Of a stretch of DNA of 64,000 bases, positions 55,440 to 64,000 are shown piece after piece (the stretch's first letter is position 1; each line of letters begins with the position of its first letter). The position numbers were made by a program, and so were the translations under genes. This DNA comes from an uncultured Flavobacteriaceae bacterium (GTDB lineage: Bacteria > Bacteroidota > Bacteroidia > Flavobacteriales > Flavobacteriaceae), in assembly GCA_947502975.1 (NCBI GenBank), contig CANNBV010000008.1:1-64000 (forward strand). Reading direction: 5' to 3'. The notes beneath the pieces are model-generated. The model worked only from the letters and a program-made list of their open reading frames with translations, was not told where the DNA came from and made no database searches.

Positions 55440-56609
55440 CTATTTGGTTGCAGGCCTATATTCTTTCTTATCGATTATGATTTTAGCAATAATTTCGCGT
55501 AAAATTTCAGAAGTTCCTCCTCCTATTGGTCCTAGTCTGCTGTCTCTAAATAGTCGTGCCATTGGGTACTCTTCCATATAGCCATAACCACCTAAAAATT
55601 GTAGGCATTGGTAGATGACCTCATCGGCCATTTTTGTGGATTTTAATTTAGAAATTGTGGCTTCTTTTACCACATATTCGCCTTTATCAAGGGCATTTGC
55701 CACGGCGTAATTGTAGGCTTTATTGATGTCTAAATCGGCATACAAATCTGATAAACTATGTCGTAGTGCTTGAAATTTATCGATAGTTGTTCCAAAGGCA
55801 GTACGCTCACTCATATATTGCATCGCGTACTCTAAAGCATATTCTGCACGTGCGTGGGCGTTGATTCCCATAATTAAGCGCTCTAAAGAAAAGTGTTGCA
55901 TGATGTAGGCAAACCCTTTGTTTTCTTCGCCCATTAAATTACTGGCTGGAATAGTAACATTATCGAAGGCTATTTCGCCAGTATCTGAAGCTCTCCAACC
56001 TAACTTATCTAGCTTAGTTGCTGATACTCCTGGAGCATCTCTATCTATTATAAAAATGCTGATGCCTTTATTACCTAATTCTGGATTTGTTTTCGCAGCT
56101 ATGATTAAATAATCGCTGTTTACTCCATTTGTAATAAATGTTTTTGAACCATTAATGACGTATGAATCGCCATTCTTTACAGCGGTGGTTCGCATTCCAG
56201 CTACATCACTCCCTCCAAAAGGCTCTGTAATGCATAAACATCCTATTTTTTCTCCAGTGATACTTGTGGTGAGGTATTTTTGCTTTATGGCCTCATCACC
56301 TTCAGCATTTAAATGCGTCATGGCTAAATACACATGCGCCCATACGGCTGCTGCGAATCCGCCAGAATTAATTTTTTGAAGTTCTTCTAATAGAATTACG
56401 GTGTAGAATAAATCTAAATCCAATCCGCCATAGGCTTCTGGGTAATTGATACCGAAAAAGCCCATTTCACCAAATTTTAACCAAACAGCTTTATCTATTT
56501 CTCCTGATTTCTCCCAATCTTCGATATGTGGGACTACTTCTTTTTTAAGAAAATCTTGTAAACTTTTTCTAAAGAGATTGTGCTCTTCAGTGAAGTACAT
56601 ACTTGTCAT
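55440..56609 (-). CDS. Acyl-CoA dehydrogenase
   Basis: FAD enzyme that introduces the alpha-beta double bond of acyl-CoA; 389 aa (a start at the fourth codon is also possible). The FAD/substrate segments CLCITEPFGGSDVAGM and KTFITNG, and the C-terminal GGYGYMEEYPMARLFRDSRLGPIGGGTSEI are typical. The usual catalytic Glu of medium-chain enzymes (YEGTS) is Gly here; the alternative Glu243 in SLERL, used by long-chain and isovaleryl types, is present. It follows the HHH protein gene by 70 nt; the specific substrate is unknown. Confidence 0.9.
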   Translation of the reverse strand: MTSMYFTEEHNLFRKSLQDFLKKEVVPHIEDWEKSGEIDKAVWLKFGEMGFFGINYPEAYGGLDLDLFYTVILLEELQKINSGGFAAAVWAHVYLAMTHLNAEGDEAIKQKYLTTSITGEKIGCLCITEPFGGSDVAGMRTTAVKNGDSYVINGSKTFITNGVNSDYLIIAAKTNPELGNKGISIFIIDRDAPGVSATKLDKLGWRASDTGEIAFDNVTIPASNLMGEENKGFAYIMQHFSLERLIMGINAHARAEYALEYAMQYMSERTAFGTTIDKFQALRHSLSDLYADLDINKAYNYAVANALDKGEYVVKEATISKLKSTKMADEVIYQCLQFLGGYGYMEEYPMARLFRDSRLGPIGGGTSEILREIIAKIIIDKKEYRPATK

Positions 56610-56679
56610 ACTTTAATTTTTAAATAAACATTAAAACTCTGTTTGGCTTGTAAAGGATAGGAAATTTTAATGTGCTCAT

Positions 56680-57549
56680 TTATTGAATGTGCAAAGATAA
56701 TTGAATTATCTCTAATTTGCTCAAAGGAAAGTCCTTTACTTTTGATAATTGATTTAACGAGACAAAGCCTTCATGAAGCTTACGGTATTCTATAATATTA
56801 TGGGCTATTTCGTAATCTATATGTTGGATGGAAACAAGTTCGTCTACAGTGGCTGTGTTTAAATTTAGTGTTTTGATGTTTCGAGGTGTTTTTACGGTGA
56901 AGTGTTCTTTGATTTTTGAAATCACCTCTGGAGATAAGCCATATACGTCTTGCAATTGGGCATCTGCAATAAATCCGCCTTTAAATTTATCTCGGTATTT
57001 CACAATACGCTCCGATAGTTTTTCGCCAATACCATTTACACGCTGTAATTCGTTAGCAGTGGCTTTGTTTAAGTCTTTTTTCTGAGCGTAGGTTTTTGGT
57101 GTGTTGTTATATGTTTGTGTATACGATGATTTTGGCTTCGGGTTTGTGACCCAATCTGGAAACTTAAAATATGGAGAAATTTGAGCAAAAAGACTATCTG
57201 ATATACCTGTTACGTTCTGAAATTGTTTTGCGGAATTAATCCACTTGTTTTGTTTTCTGAACGCCAACAATCTATCAATTTCTTCATTACTCATTCCTAA
57301 AGTTGAACCTTTATAGTCAGTAATGTAATTTGGATTAAAGGGATAAATTTTAGGCTTACGTTCTTCAATCTTAACCTGTCTCAAAGAATCAATTTCTGCT
57401 TCGTATTTTTTTAATTCGGCATCATCGACTGAAACGTCTTCTGACGAAAAGTCAATAAAAAAATAGATGCATTGTAGAGCTACAATGATTAATAGCAATA
57501 AAAAAATCCCATTTCGCTGTTCTTTGGTGAATAGAAAATGGGATTTCAT
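56680..57549 (-). CDS. Membrane-anchored helix-hairpin-helix (ComEA-like) protein
   Basis: A 289-aa protein with one N-terminal membrane helix (GIFLLLLIIVALQCIYFFI), a charged linker and several HhH motifs, clearest at DLNKATANELQRVNGIGEKLSERIVKYRDKFKGGF and LNLNTATVDELVSIQHIDYEIAHNIIEYR. Such domains bind DNA non-specifically; in ComEA they act in DNA uptake. Competence function here is an inference. It lies 19 nt after the symporter gene. Confidence 0.82.
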   Translation of the reverse strand: MKSHFLFTKEQRNGIFLLLLIIVALQCIYFFIDFSSEDVSVDDAELKKYEAEIDSLRQVKIEERKPKIYPFNPNYITDYKGSTLGMSNEEIDRLLAFRKQNKWINSAKQFQNVTGISDSLFAQISPYFKFPDWVTNPKPKSSYTQTYNNTPKTYAQKKDLNKATANELQRVNGIGEKLSERIVKYRDKFKGGFIADAQLQDVYGLSPEVISKIKEHFTVKTPRNIKTLNLNTATVDELVSIQHIDYEIAHNIIEYRKLHEGFVSLNQLSKVKDFPLSKLEIIQLSLHIQ

Positions 57550-57568
57550 ATATCTGTGTTAGTTTAGT

Positions 57569-59191
57569 TTAAGACTTGGCCGCTTTAATAGCATCAAGAT
57601 ATCTCTTGAGTTGTTTTTTAACAACAGGGAATAAGAAAAATAAACCAACCATATTTGGAAAAATCATTGCAAAAATCATTGCATCAGAGAACTTCCAAAT
57701 AGAGCCCATACTCGCAGCTGCACCTATAACAACAAATGTTAAGAATAATAATTTATAAACTAAATCAGCAGTTTTTCCTCTTCCGAATAAAAATTTCCAC
57801 GATTGTAATCCGTAATATGACCATGATATCATAGTAGAGACAGCAAATAACACTACAGCTATAGTTAAAAATATATTAGAATAAGGTATATACTGAGCAA
57901 ATGCTTTGGATGTAATTCCTGCGCCTTCAAAAGGTTGACCATCAATAAAAACTACTCCTGATCCATCTCCTCCATATTCAAAGAACCCTCCGAAGTTAAA
58001 AATCACTATTACTAAAGCTGTCATAGTACAAATTAAAACAGTATCAATAAATGGTTCTAAAAGTGCAACTAGTCCTTCTGAAGCAGAATATTTTGTTTTA
58101 ACAGCAGAATGAGCAATTGATGCAGAACCCGCTCCAGCCTCATTTGAGAAAGCAGCTCTTTGAAATCCAACTAATAATACACCTATAACTGAACCTACAC
58201 CAAAAGCTGTTGGGTTAAATGCTTCGGTTACAATTAAACCTATAGCATCATCGATTAAACTAAAGTTACTTAATATAATATATAAGCATGCCGCAACGTA
58301 CATTACCGCCATAAAAGGTACTACTTTCTCTGTTACCTGAGCAATTCTTTTAATTCCTCCAATAATAATAATACCAACTAATATTGCTAGGACTAGACCA
58401 ACAATAGCTCCAGCCGCTGTACTCTCCCAATTAAACAATTCTTTTATTACAATTGTAGCTTGATTAGACTGCGCTGCGTTACCTCCACCAAATGAGCCAC
58501 CAATACAGAATACAGCAAAAATAGCCGCGGCAACTTTTCCTAAAGTTTTAAATCCCTTAGATTTTAATCCTTTACTTATGTAATACATTGGCCCCCCGTA
58601 AACAGTACCATCGCTATCAACATCTCTAAATTCAACCCCTAATGTACATTCAACAAATTTTGTAGACATACCTATTAAACCACAAACAATCATCCAAAAC
58701 GTAGCTCCTGGTCCACCTAAAGCAATAGCCAAGGCCACGCCAGCAATATTACCATTACCAACAGTTCCTGATACTGCTGTTGCCAAAGCTTGAAAATGAC
58801 TTACCTCACCTTCTTTGCTTTCGTCCCTTATGGTTTCAATAGCATCACCTCCTGGAGTAGGGTCTCCATACATTTCACCAGAAGTAGCATGATCTACATC
58901 ATCATACTTTCCTCTTACTACATTTATTGCTTTACCAAAATAGCGTATGTTAGGAAATCCAAAGTATATAGTAAAGAATAATGCGCTTCCAACTAACAGT
59001 AATAGCACGAAAGGAATTGTAATCGTTTCACCTTGGTAAATTGGAAAGAATATTGCATTAAAAAAGCCGTCAGCCACAGGTTGAAAAGCTTCATCTATTC
59101 TTTGATCAAGTCCTTTTTCTGCTTCCTGAGCAAAAGTTAGTAAAGGAGAAATGATAGTAAGAATTGTAAGAAGATATTTCTTCATAGTCAA
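57569..59191 (-). CDS. Alanine/glycine:cation symporter (AGCS family)
   Basis: A 540-aa inner membrane symporter. The N-terminus carries a signal-like hydrophobic start (MKKYLLTILTIISPLLTFAQ) and an extra domain to about 60, as in other Bacteroidota members. Family core: ALATAVSGTVGNGNIAGVALAIALGGPGATFWMIV, then CTLGVEFRDVDSDGTVYGGPMYYI, and RAAFSNEAGAGSASIAHSA. It should import alanine or glycine with Na+ (or H+). It is the first gene of a run with the HHH protein. Confidence 0.93.
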   Translation of the reverse strand: MTMKKYLLTILTIISPLLTFAQEAEKGLDQRIDEAFQPVADGFFNAIFFPIYQGETITIPFVLLLLVGSALFFTIYFGFPNIRYFGKAINVVRGKYDDVDHATSGEMYGDPTPGGDAIETIRDESKEGEVSHFQALATAVSGTVGNGNIAGVALAIALGGPGATFWMIVCGLIGMSTKFVECTLGVEFRDVDSDGTVYGGPMYYISKGLKSKGFKTLGKVAAAIFAVFCIGGSFGGGNAAQSNQATIVIKELFNWESTAAGAIVGLVLAILVGIIIIGGIKRIAQVTEKVVPFMAVMYVAACLYIILSNFSLIDDAIGLIVTEAFNPTAFGVGSVIGVLLVGFQRAAFSNEAGAGSASIAHSAVKTKYSASEGLVALLEPFIDTVLICTMTALVIVIFNFGGFFEYGGDGSGVVFIDGQPFEGAGITSKAFAQYIPYSNIFLTIAVVLFAVSTMISWSYYGLQSWKFLFGRGKTADLVYKLLFLTFVVIGAAASMGSIWKFSDAMIFAMIFPNMVGLFFLFPVVKKQLKRYLDAIKAAKS

Positions 59192-59283
59192 AAAGTGTTA
59201 GTGTTTTATTGAAAAAAATACATAAGAAGTCAGCAAGATGCTAAAAAAAAATGGTTTTTTAAAACATATTATGCTAAATGTGA

Positions 59284-60318
59284 TTATTCCTCTAATTCGA
59301 TATCATATTCAGAATTCAGCTCTTCAATTTGTTCCGGTCGGCCTAATACAATAATTTTAGAATTTGGAGCTAAAGGTAATTCGGCTTCTGGATTAACGGT
59401 GTATTCTCCATTTTCATCTTTGTATCCTATTACAGTACAGCCAGTTTTCTTACGCAAGTCTAAGTCTTTTATGGTTCTCGTTTTCTTCTTTTTAGTATTG
59501 AATAATTTTTCAACGGCAACTTCCTCAATATTAATATTCGCATTTCCTACGATAGATAGGTTATCGATAAATTCCATTAAACCAGGAACAACGACTAAAG
59601 ATGCCATATGATCACCTCCTATTTTGTCTGGTAATATCACGTTATTAGCGCCTGCAAATTTTAATTTTTTATATGATGATTCTTGAGATGCTCTACTAAT
59701 AATATTTATCTTCTTGTTGAGTTGTCTTGTAGATAGCACTACAAATAAGTTATCAGCATCACTTGGGAGTGCACTTATAAAACTAGATGCTCTGTCTACT
59801 CCAGCCAAAAGCAACGTTTCATCCTCGTTAGCATTACCTATTACATAAGGTACATCATCATGTTTCAAACGCTCTTCAACATCTTTATCTTTTTCAATAA
59901 CCACATACGATTTGTTATGTGCCTGCAATTTTCTAGCAGCTTGCTTGCCATTTCTTCCATAGCCACAAATGACAACATGATCCTTAAAACCATCTATTTT
60001 CTTTTGCATCTTTTTATGTTTTAATTCTTCAACATCATTTTTACTTAAAATATATTCTGTTATAATCGACAAGGCATAACCCACTATGATAACACTTGCC
60101 AAAATTAAGAATATGGTAAATATTTTAGACTGTTCATCTAATGGTGTTACTTCGCCAAAACCAACTGTAGTCATCGTGATAACGGTCATGTAAAGCGCGT
60201 CAACCCACGAATAATCAGAAATAAAGCGATAGCCAATTACACCAATCATCAAAATAAACACCAACAGCGCAAGTGCAGTATATATTCTGGATCTAAAAAG
60301 TCGTACTATTGGATTCAT
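59284..60318 (-). CDS. Potassium channel with RCK (TrkA-N) domain
   Basis: A 344-aa channel: two membrane helices around a pore loop with the selectivity filter TVGFGE (51-56), then a cytosolic RCK domain with a Rossmann start (HVVICGYGRNGKQAARKL) and a C-terminal TrkA-C part. It resembles MthK-type Ca2+- or ligand-gated channels; the ligand is unknown. It begins 3 nt after the PspC gene's stop, so the two are cotranscribed. Confidence 0.92.
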   Translation of the reverse strand: MNPIVRLFRSRIYTALALLVFILMIGVIGYRFISDYSWVDALYMTVITMTTVGFGEVTPLDEQSKIFTIFLILASVIIVGYALSIITEYILSKNDVEELKHKKMQKKIDGFKDHVVICGYGRNGKQAARKLQAHNKSYVVIEKDKDVEERLKHDDVPYVIGNANEDETLLLAGVDRASSFISALPSDADNLFVVLSTRQLNKKINIISRASQESSYKKLKFAGANNVILPDKIGGDHMASLVVVPGLMEFIDNLSIVGNANINIEEVAVEKLFNTKKKKTRTIKDLDLRKKTGCTVIGYKDENGEYTVNPEAELPLAPNSKIIVLGRPEQIEELNSEYDIELEE

Positions 60319-60321
60319 TCG

Positions 60322-60549
60322 CTATAGGTCAAATACAGAGGATCTTTTGGTATAAATTAAATCTTTAATACGCATCCAAAAGGCTAAAAACATATATAGG
60401 GCAAAACCAAAACCAACAGTAACAAATGTAATGTACATAAAAGAAGTGCGTACCACCTTGGCTCTAATACCTAATCTATCAGCTATACGTTGACAAACAT
60501 GGTACCCATGCTTCTGTAAATACAATAATATTCGGTAAAATATATTCAT
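60322..60549 (-). CDS. PspC-domain membrane protein
   Basis: A 75-aa protein with one PspC-type domain: HVCQRIADRLGIRAKVVRTSFMYITFVTVGFGFALYMFLAFWMRIKD, containing one long membrane hairpin. It may act in envelope stress, but the partner genes (pspA, pspB) are absent. It lies between the DUF2851 gene (37 nt) and the K+ channel (3 nt). Confidence 0.82.
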   Translation of the reverse strand: MNIFYRILLYLQKHGYHVCQRIADRLGIRAKVVRTSFMYITFVTVGFGFALYMFLAFWMRIKDLIYTKRSSVFDL

Positions 60550-60586
60550 AACCGCAAGTTAACCTTTAGTTTATTCTTTTTAAAAT

Positions 60587-61858
60587 TTAACGGTTTAAAA
60601 GTTTACTCCCAATTGCACATTGTAAACATTTGTTTTTATCACAATATTCATTTTTAAGTTGAATTAAAGCTTGGGATTGCATCGCACTTTTTGATACATT
60701 TTTAAGCGAATTGAATTTATCTACAACACTATTCTTCTCTGAAGGCAACTGCATTATCAATTCTAATATAGCCTCTTCTACAAATTGTCCTTTAAATTTT
60801 GCATAGCTGAATTTTACAGGTATAAGTGTATTTATGATTAGTAAGTCTATAAATGCTTTTGAAATCGCTTTTTTAGACGATTTTGAAGCTTTTAAAAAGG
60901 TATAATGTGTTTTCCAAAATTCTGAAGTTGTTACTGAAAATATATTATAAATATCCTCAATCGATTCGGCTTCAATTACTTTTGAAAATAAATTTTGGTG
61001 TGTATGATACACATTAGCCAATTGCGATAACCTGATGGTTGGAAAATTATTTGGTCTTAATCTAAAAAATGAAGGAGCTACCACAAGTGTATTATCAAGC
61101 TTAAATTTTTGTTTTAAAAATTGATAGTCGTTTTGAAGTGATTTATGATACGGATCTTCAATAGAAACTTCTAATAACCCTGATTGCCCAAACAATAAAG
61201 CTTCTAAAGTTTCTTGTTTTGATTGTGATTTTCTTAAAATTGAAAAGTCAAATGAATTTGCTAAACTTAAAAATGCTTCTCCGTTTACTTTAAGTCCAAA
61301 ACTTTTGGCTAGCATTTTAAACAATACCGCTTCCCAATTATTTTTTGACTGCTTTAAAAGTTGTAATACATCTTCAGATTTTCGTTCCAAACGTTCAAAA
61401 TATAAACGTTCTAACCAATTAGAAATGGTAAAATCATCTACTTCTGAAAAATCCTTCTCACAATTAATCCAATTTGTATTCGAGTTAAAAAGGGTATTGT
61501 AATTCGTTAAGGCTAGCGGCAATATATAATCTTTAAGTTCTAAAGTAGGAATCACAGAATTATCTTTTCTAAATACCTCAGCGTCATGTTCCCAAACTAC
61601 ATGCAGAATTACATTATCATAAGCTTTATCTATTTCGTGGTTGTGTAAAAACCAATCTGATGATTTAATGTGTATTTCAACATTACCTGCCCAAAGTTGT
61701 TCACCTATTCTAAGTCTTGCATTAAAAAAATCTGGCCCAGCATTTAAATTATGTTCGCCATTAGAGATTACAACAACAGATTCATTATCAGAAGTATTTA
61801 AATCGGTTTGATTAAACTTCTTATGTTTCCAGATGTAATGTAGAAAGTCCTCTTGCAC
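60587..61858 (-). CDS. DUF2851 family protein
   Basis: A 423-aa soluble protein conserved in Bacteroidota. Recognised by the N-terminus MQEDFLHYIWKHKKFN, then NAGPDFFNARLRIGEQLWAGNVEIHIKSSDW and HVVWEHDAEV, and the Cys-rich end CDKNKCLQCAIGSKLL. The N-terminal motif (E-x-H with D) resembles a restriction-type nuclease fold, but no activity is established. It precedes the PspC/K+ channel pair, with 37 nt between. Confidence 0.87.
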   Translation of the reverse strand: MQEDFLHYIWKHKKFNQTDLNTSDNESVVVISNGEHNLNAGPDFFNARLRIGEQLWAGNVEIHIKSSDWFLHNHEIDKAYDNVILHVVWEHDAEVFRKDNSVIPTLELKDYILPLALTNYNTLFNSNTNWINCEKDFSEVDDFTISNWLERLYFERLERKSEDVLQLLKQSKNNWEAVLFKMLAKSFGLKVNGEAFLSLANSFDFSILRKSQSKQETLEALLFGQSGLLEVSIEDPYHKSLQNDYQFLKQKFKLDNTLVVAPSFFRLRPNNFPTIRLSQLANVYHTHQNLFSKVIEAESIEDIYNIFSVTTSEFWKTHYTFLKASKSSKKAISKAFIDLLIINTLIPVKFSYAKFKGQFVEEAILELIMQLPSEKNSVVDKFNSLKNVSKSAMQSQALIQLKNEYCDKNKCLQCAIGSKLLNR

Positions 61859-61912
61859 TATCCGAAAATATAAAAACTTAGTTAACTTTGAAATACATTT
61901 TCTACAGAAATT

Positions 61913-62308
61913 ATGGAAGGATTAACTTTAACAACGCCAGCACTTTTATTTTCAGCTATTTCACTAATCATGTTAGCATACACGAATCGATTTTTAGCAT
62001 ATGCTGCTACTATTAGAAGTTTACATGATAAATATATTCAAAATAAAGACTCAGTACTAATAGCACAAATTCAAAATATAAAAAAGCGATTGTATTTAAC
62101 ACGCTCTATGCAAATTCTTGGTATTTCTAGTCTGTTACTTTGTGTATTAACTATGTTTCTAATTTATATAGAACAACAAACCATTGCCATTTGGGTATTT
62201 GGTATAGCGCTTATTTTGCTTATTGCATCTTTGGCGTTTTTAATTTTAGAAATACAGATTTCTGTAAAAGCTTTGGAGCATCATATTAGTGATATTGAAG
62301 GGAAATAA
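61913..62308 (+). CDS. DUF2721 family membrane protein
   Basis: A 131-aa protein with an N-terminal membrane helix (ALLFSAISLIMLAYTNRFLAYA), a charged loop and two further helices (about 66-86 and 92-115). The RxxxLxxxY loop and ALILLIASLAFLILEIQISVKALEHHI end match DUF2721. Function unknown. It is divergent from DUF2851; the next gene starts 22 nt later on the same strand. Confidence 0.85.
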   Translation: MEGLTLTTPALLFSAISLIMLAYTNRFLAYAATIRSLHDKYIQNKDSVLIAQIQNIKKRLYLTRSMQILGISSLLLCVLTMFLIYIEQQTIAIWVFGIALILLIASLAFLILEIQISVKALEHHISDIEGK

Positions 62309-62329
62309 CTTATAATCAAACTTATTAAA

Positions 62330-62929
62330 ATGAAAAAAGTATACTCTGTAGAAGAATACATCGAAGAGAATGCGCATTATGGCAAAGCATTAGAACTTTT
62401 ACGCTCTATAATTTTGTCTACTGAATTAGAAGAAACCATAAAATGGAGTTTTCCTGTATACACCCTAAAGAATAAAAATGTGGTGAGTTTAGGTGCATTC
62501 AAAAATCATTTTGGAATTTGGTTTTTTAATGGTGTATTCCTAAAAGATGAATTGAATATTTTACAAAATGCTCAGGATGGTAAAACAAAGGCCATGCGGC
62601 AAATGCGTTTTGAGACTATTAATGATATTGATAAAAATGTAGTTTTAGCATATGTAAAAGAAGCCATTGAAAACCAAAAACTTGGTAAAGAAGTAAAACC
62701 TGACAGAAGTAAAAAAGAAATAGTAATTCCTAAAGAACTGGATGAAGCCTTAAAAAACAATAGTAATTTAAAGTCGAGTTTTAAAAATTTATCAAACTAC
62801 AAACAGCGTGAATATTGCGAGTACATCTCAACTGCAAAACGAGAAGCTACTAAACAAACGCGACTAGAAAAAATTATTCCAATGATTTTGAATGGCGTAG
62901 GATTAAATGATAAGTATAAGAATTGCTAA
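62330..62929 (+). CDS. YdeI/OmdA-type protein with DUF1801-like N-terminus
   Basis: A 199-aa cytosolic protein. The N-terminal half is a DUF1801-like domain (ETIKWSFPVYTLKNKNVVSLGAFKNHFGIWFF); the C-terminal half is a bacteriocin-protection YdeI/OmdA module (IVIPKELDEALKNN, then SNYKQREYCEYISTAKREATKQTRLEKIIPMI). The family's physiological role is poorly known. It follows DUF2721 by 22 nt and may be cotranscribed. Confidence 0.85.
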   Translation: MKKVYSVEEYIEENAHYGKALELLRSIILSTELEETIKWSFPVYTLKNKNVVSLGAFKNHFGIWFFNGVFLKDELNILQNAQDGKTKAMRQMRFETINDIDKNVVLAYVKEAIENQKLGKEVKPDRSKKEIVIPKELDEALKNNSNLKSSFKNLSNYKQREYCEYISTAKREATKQTRLEKIIPMILNGVGLNDKYKNC

Positions 62930-62962
62930 AAGTTGATTTCATAAATAAAACGTAATAGATTT

Positions 62963-63409
62963 TTATTTCATCACCTCTTTTTCTAAATCATTTACAAATC
63001 TCTCAAATGCTTCATCAAATGGCGGTATCATTTTAGCAAATAACGGATATAAAGGACCTCCAATGATTTCAGTCATACTAAATTTAGTTCCTTCTTTTTG
63101 TGACTCTAATACAAACTCCCTCTTACCCATTGCATCTCCCCAGATCAATTTTTTATTTTCTACAAATTCCTTAACTTTTAACTTAAATACACGTTTCTCA
63201 TCAAGATACGTTTTCAATTTAATGATGTTGCCAAGCGCTATATGGCCTTGAAACATTGTGATGGTACTATTCCAATCAACATAGTTGCTGCCATTAGTTA
63301 ATATATTCCAAACCGTTTCAGGTTTAGCATCTATATACCTTTTGATGGTTGTTGTTCTGCTAAACATTTTTTTAGTTGTTATGGCTTTCTCTGAATTTAT
63401 TGATTCCAT
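62963..63409 (-). CDS. SRPBCC (START/Bet v1-like) domain protein
   Basis: A 148-aa protein of the polyketide cyclase/AHSA1-like fold: TTTIKRYIDAKPETVWNILTNGSNYVDWNSTI at the start and a C-terminal helix (FDEAFERFVNDLEKEV). The ligand is unknown. The start may alternatively be the Met at residue 15, which gives a compact domain. It is convergent with the YdeI-like gene. Confidence 0.82.
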   Translation of the reverse strand: MESINSEKAITTKKMFSRTTTIKRYIDAKPETVWNILTNGSNYVDWNSTITMFQGHIALGNIIKLKTYLDEKRVFKLKVKEFVENKKLIWGDAMGKREFVLESQKEGTKFSMTEIIGGPLYPLFAKMIPPFDEAFERFVNDLEKEVMK

Positions 63410-63478
63410 ATTTATCTTTTTATTTAATGAATAAAAATTAGTTATACATTTTATGACAGTAGAATTTATGCATCTTAC

Positions 63479-64000
63479 TTAGATTATACCCAACGCTTTT
63501 AATAGACTAGCTTTAAAATTTACACTTGAAGGTTTTGGGAAATTTTTGTTCACAATTTTCCCCTTCGGGTCTATCAACACATATTGGGGTGTCATGGTTT
63601 TAAATACATAATCACCTTCTTCTGTTTTAAATATTTTGATATTTAGATTAAACAATTGGTTGCCATAAGTATATCCACCAAAATAGTGCGGCACATTAAT
63701 TTTATATTTTTTAGCACTTTTTTTGTATCTCTCAAATTTGCTATCTACCGACACGGCAATAATGTTAATGCTATCATTAAATTCTTTACTAAACTTTGCC
63801 AAAGCAGGAAATTCTTTTATACATGGAGCACATCCTGTAGACCAAAAATCTATTAACAACCACTTACCTTTAAACGTTTTATATTTAATCACTTGCTCAT
63901 TAGCATCTATTACATAAGCTTTAGTAACATCTAAAACTTCACCTTCTTTAACCTCCTCTAATTTATTGAGAATACCTTTTATTGTTTTATCATCTTGAGC
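63479..64000 (-). CDS. TlpA/ResA-like thioredoxin-fold protein (5' end outside the window)
   Basis: The frame is open from 64000 and continues past an internal GTG at 63892 that is not the true start: upstream residues read AQDDKTIKGILNKLEEVKEGEV and then VTKAYVIDANEQ. The visible 173 codons contain the thioredoxin core KGKWLLIDFWSTGCAPCIKEFPAL with the CAPC redox pair, and a cis-Pro loop (TPQYVLIDP). It is probably a membrane- or lipid-anchored thiol-disulfide protein; the anchor would be in the missing part. Confidence 0.85.
   Translation of the reverse strand, partial: AQDDKTIKGILNKLEEVKEGEVLDVTKAYVIDANEQVIKYKTFKGKWLLIDFWSTGCAPCIKEFPALAKFSKEFNDSINIIAVSVDSKFERYKKSAKKYKINVPHYFGGYTYGNQLFNLNIKIFKTEEGDYVFKTMTPQYVLIDPKGKIVNKNFPKPSSVNFKASLLKALGII

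Noticed and set aside
55440-56609. Acyl-CoA dehydrogenase lacking its catalytic Glu (GGGTSE instead of YEGTS)
   Set aside because: Long-chain and isovaleryl types use a Glu on another helix, and Glu243 in SLERL is present here.

Overview
The window is AT-rich chromosomal DNA from a member of the Flavobacteriaceae (Bacteroidota). Several independent signs agree. Promoters have the form TTG-N17..22-TAnnTTTG. Most genes lack a Shine-Dalgarno sequence. There is a protease with a type IX secretion C-terminal sorting domain, many lipoproteins with Bacteroidota-type signal peptides, and the phylum's usual order tRNA-Thr, tRNA-Tyr, tRNA-Gly, tRNA-Thr, tuf, tRNA-Trp, secE, nusG, rplKAJL, rpoBC. I cannot fix the genus. 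Almost all of the window is core genome; there is no prophage, insertion sequence, CRISPR array or rRNA operon.

Layout. 1-8.5 kb: the start of a large secreted protein, a CE2-like esterase lipoprotein, argS, a TPR sensor kinase followed by a CpeT-like lipoprotein, a CtlX-type amidinohydrolase and an M23-like protein. 8.5-11.3 kb: an ECF sigma factor, its anti-sigma factor and a secreted protein with a charged helical region, in one operon. 11.6-16.4 kb: DUF2911, meaB, PAP2, small unknowns and a MATE exporter. 16.6-24.2 kb: a PD40 protein; an mnmA-subtilase-nitronate monooxygenase operon; a fasciclin lipoprotein with a decayed fasciclin copy behind it; a YwqK-like repeat protein. 24.2-31.7 kb: yidC, pyrG, an alpha/beta hydrolase, a second ECF sigma/partner pair, DUF6249, a VanX-type dipeptidase and alkB. 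32.1-39.1 kb: a DUF819 transporter, a DUF4369 lipoprotein, tRNA-Thr, manA-queD-idi, prfC, a small Fe-S protein and DUF3467. 39.2-54.4 kb: the large minus-strand block rpsU, xerC, hpf, five tRNAs, tuf, secE, nusG, rplKAJL and rpoBC. 54.5-64 kb: acyl-CoA dehydrogenase, an HHH protein, an AGCS symporter, a K+ channel, PspC, several DUF proteins and a truncated TlpA-like thioredoxin.

The most interesting signals lie between genes. (1) A palindromic operator built on GTTTAA/TTAAAC lies at or across the promoters of three loci: two fasciclin units, one of them dead, and the secreted protein at the left edge. (2) Two copies of a structured repeat of about 90-98 bp occur at 11.4 and 55.3 kb. (3) A dispersed TCGAYGAAATRCA-like motif clusters in three intergenic regions. 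(4) Both ECF operons have an AAC-N16/17-CGTC promoter, which suggests autoregulation. (5) rpsU has a perfect strong Shine-Dalgarno sequence, consistent with the known bS21 feedback loop in this phylum. (6) The last 15 codons of the DUF3467 gene are repeated in frame 108 bp past its stop. (7) Two orphan promoter-terminator pairs may encode small RNAs. No complete new multi-gene system is evident; the sigma/anti-sigma/charged-helix operon is the nearest candidate.
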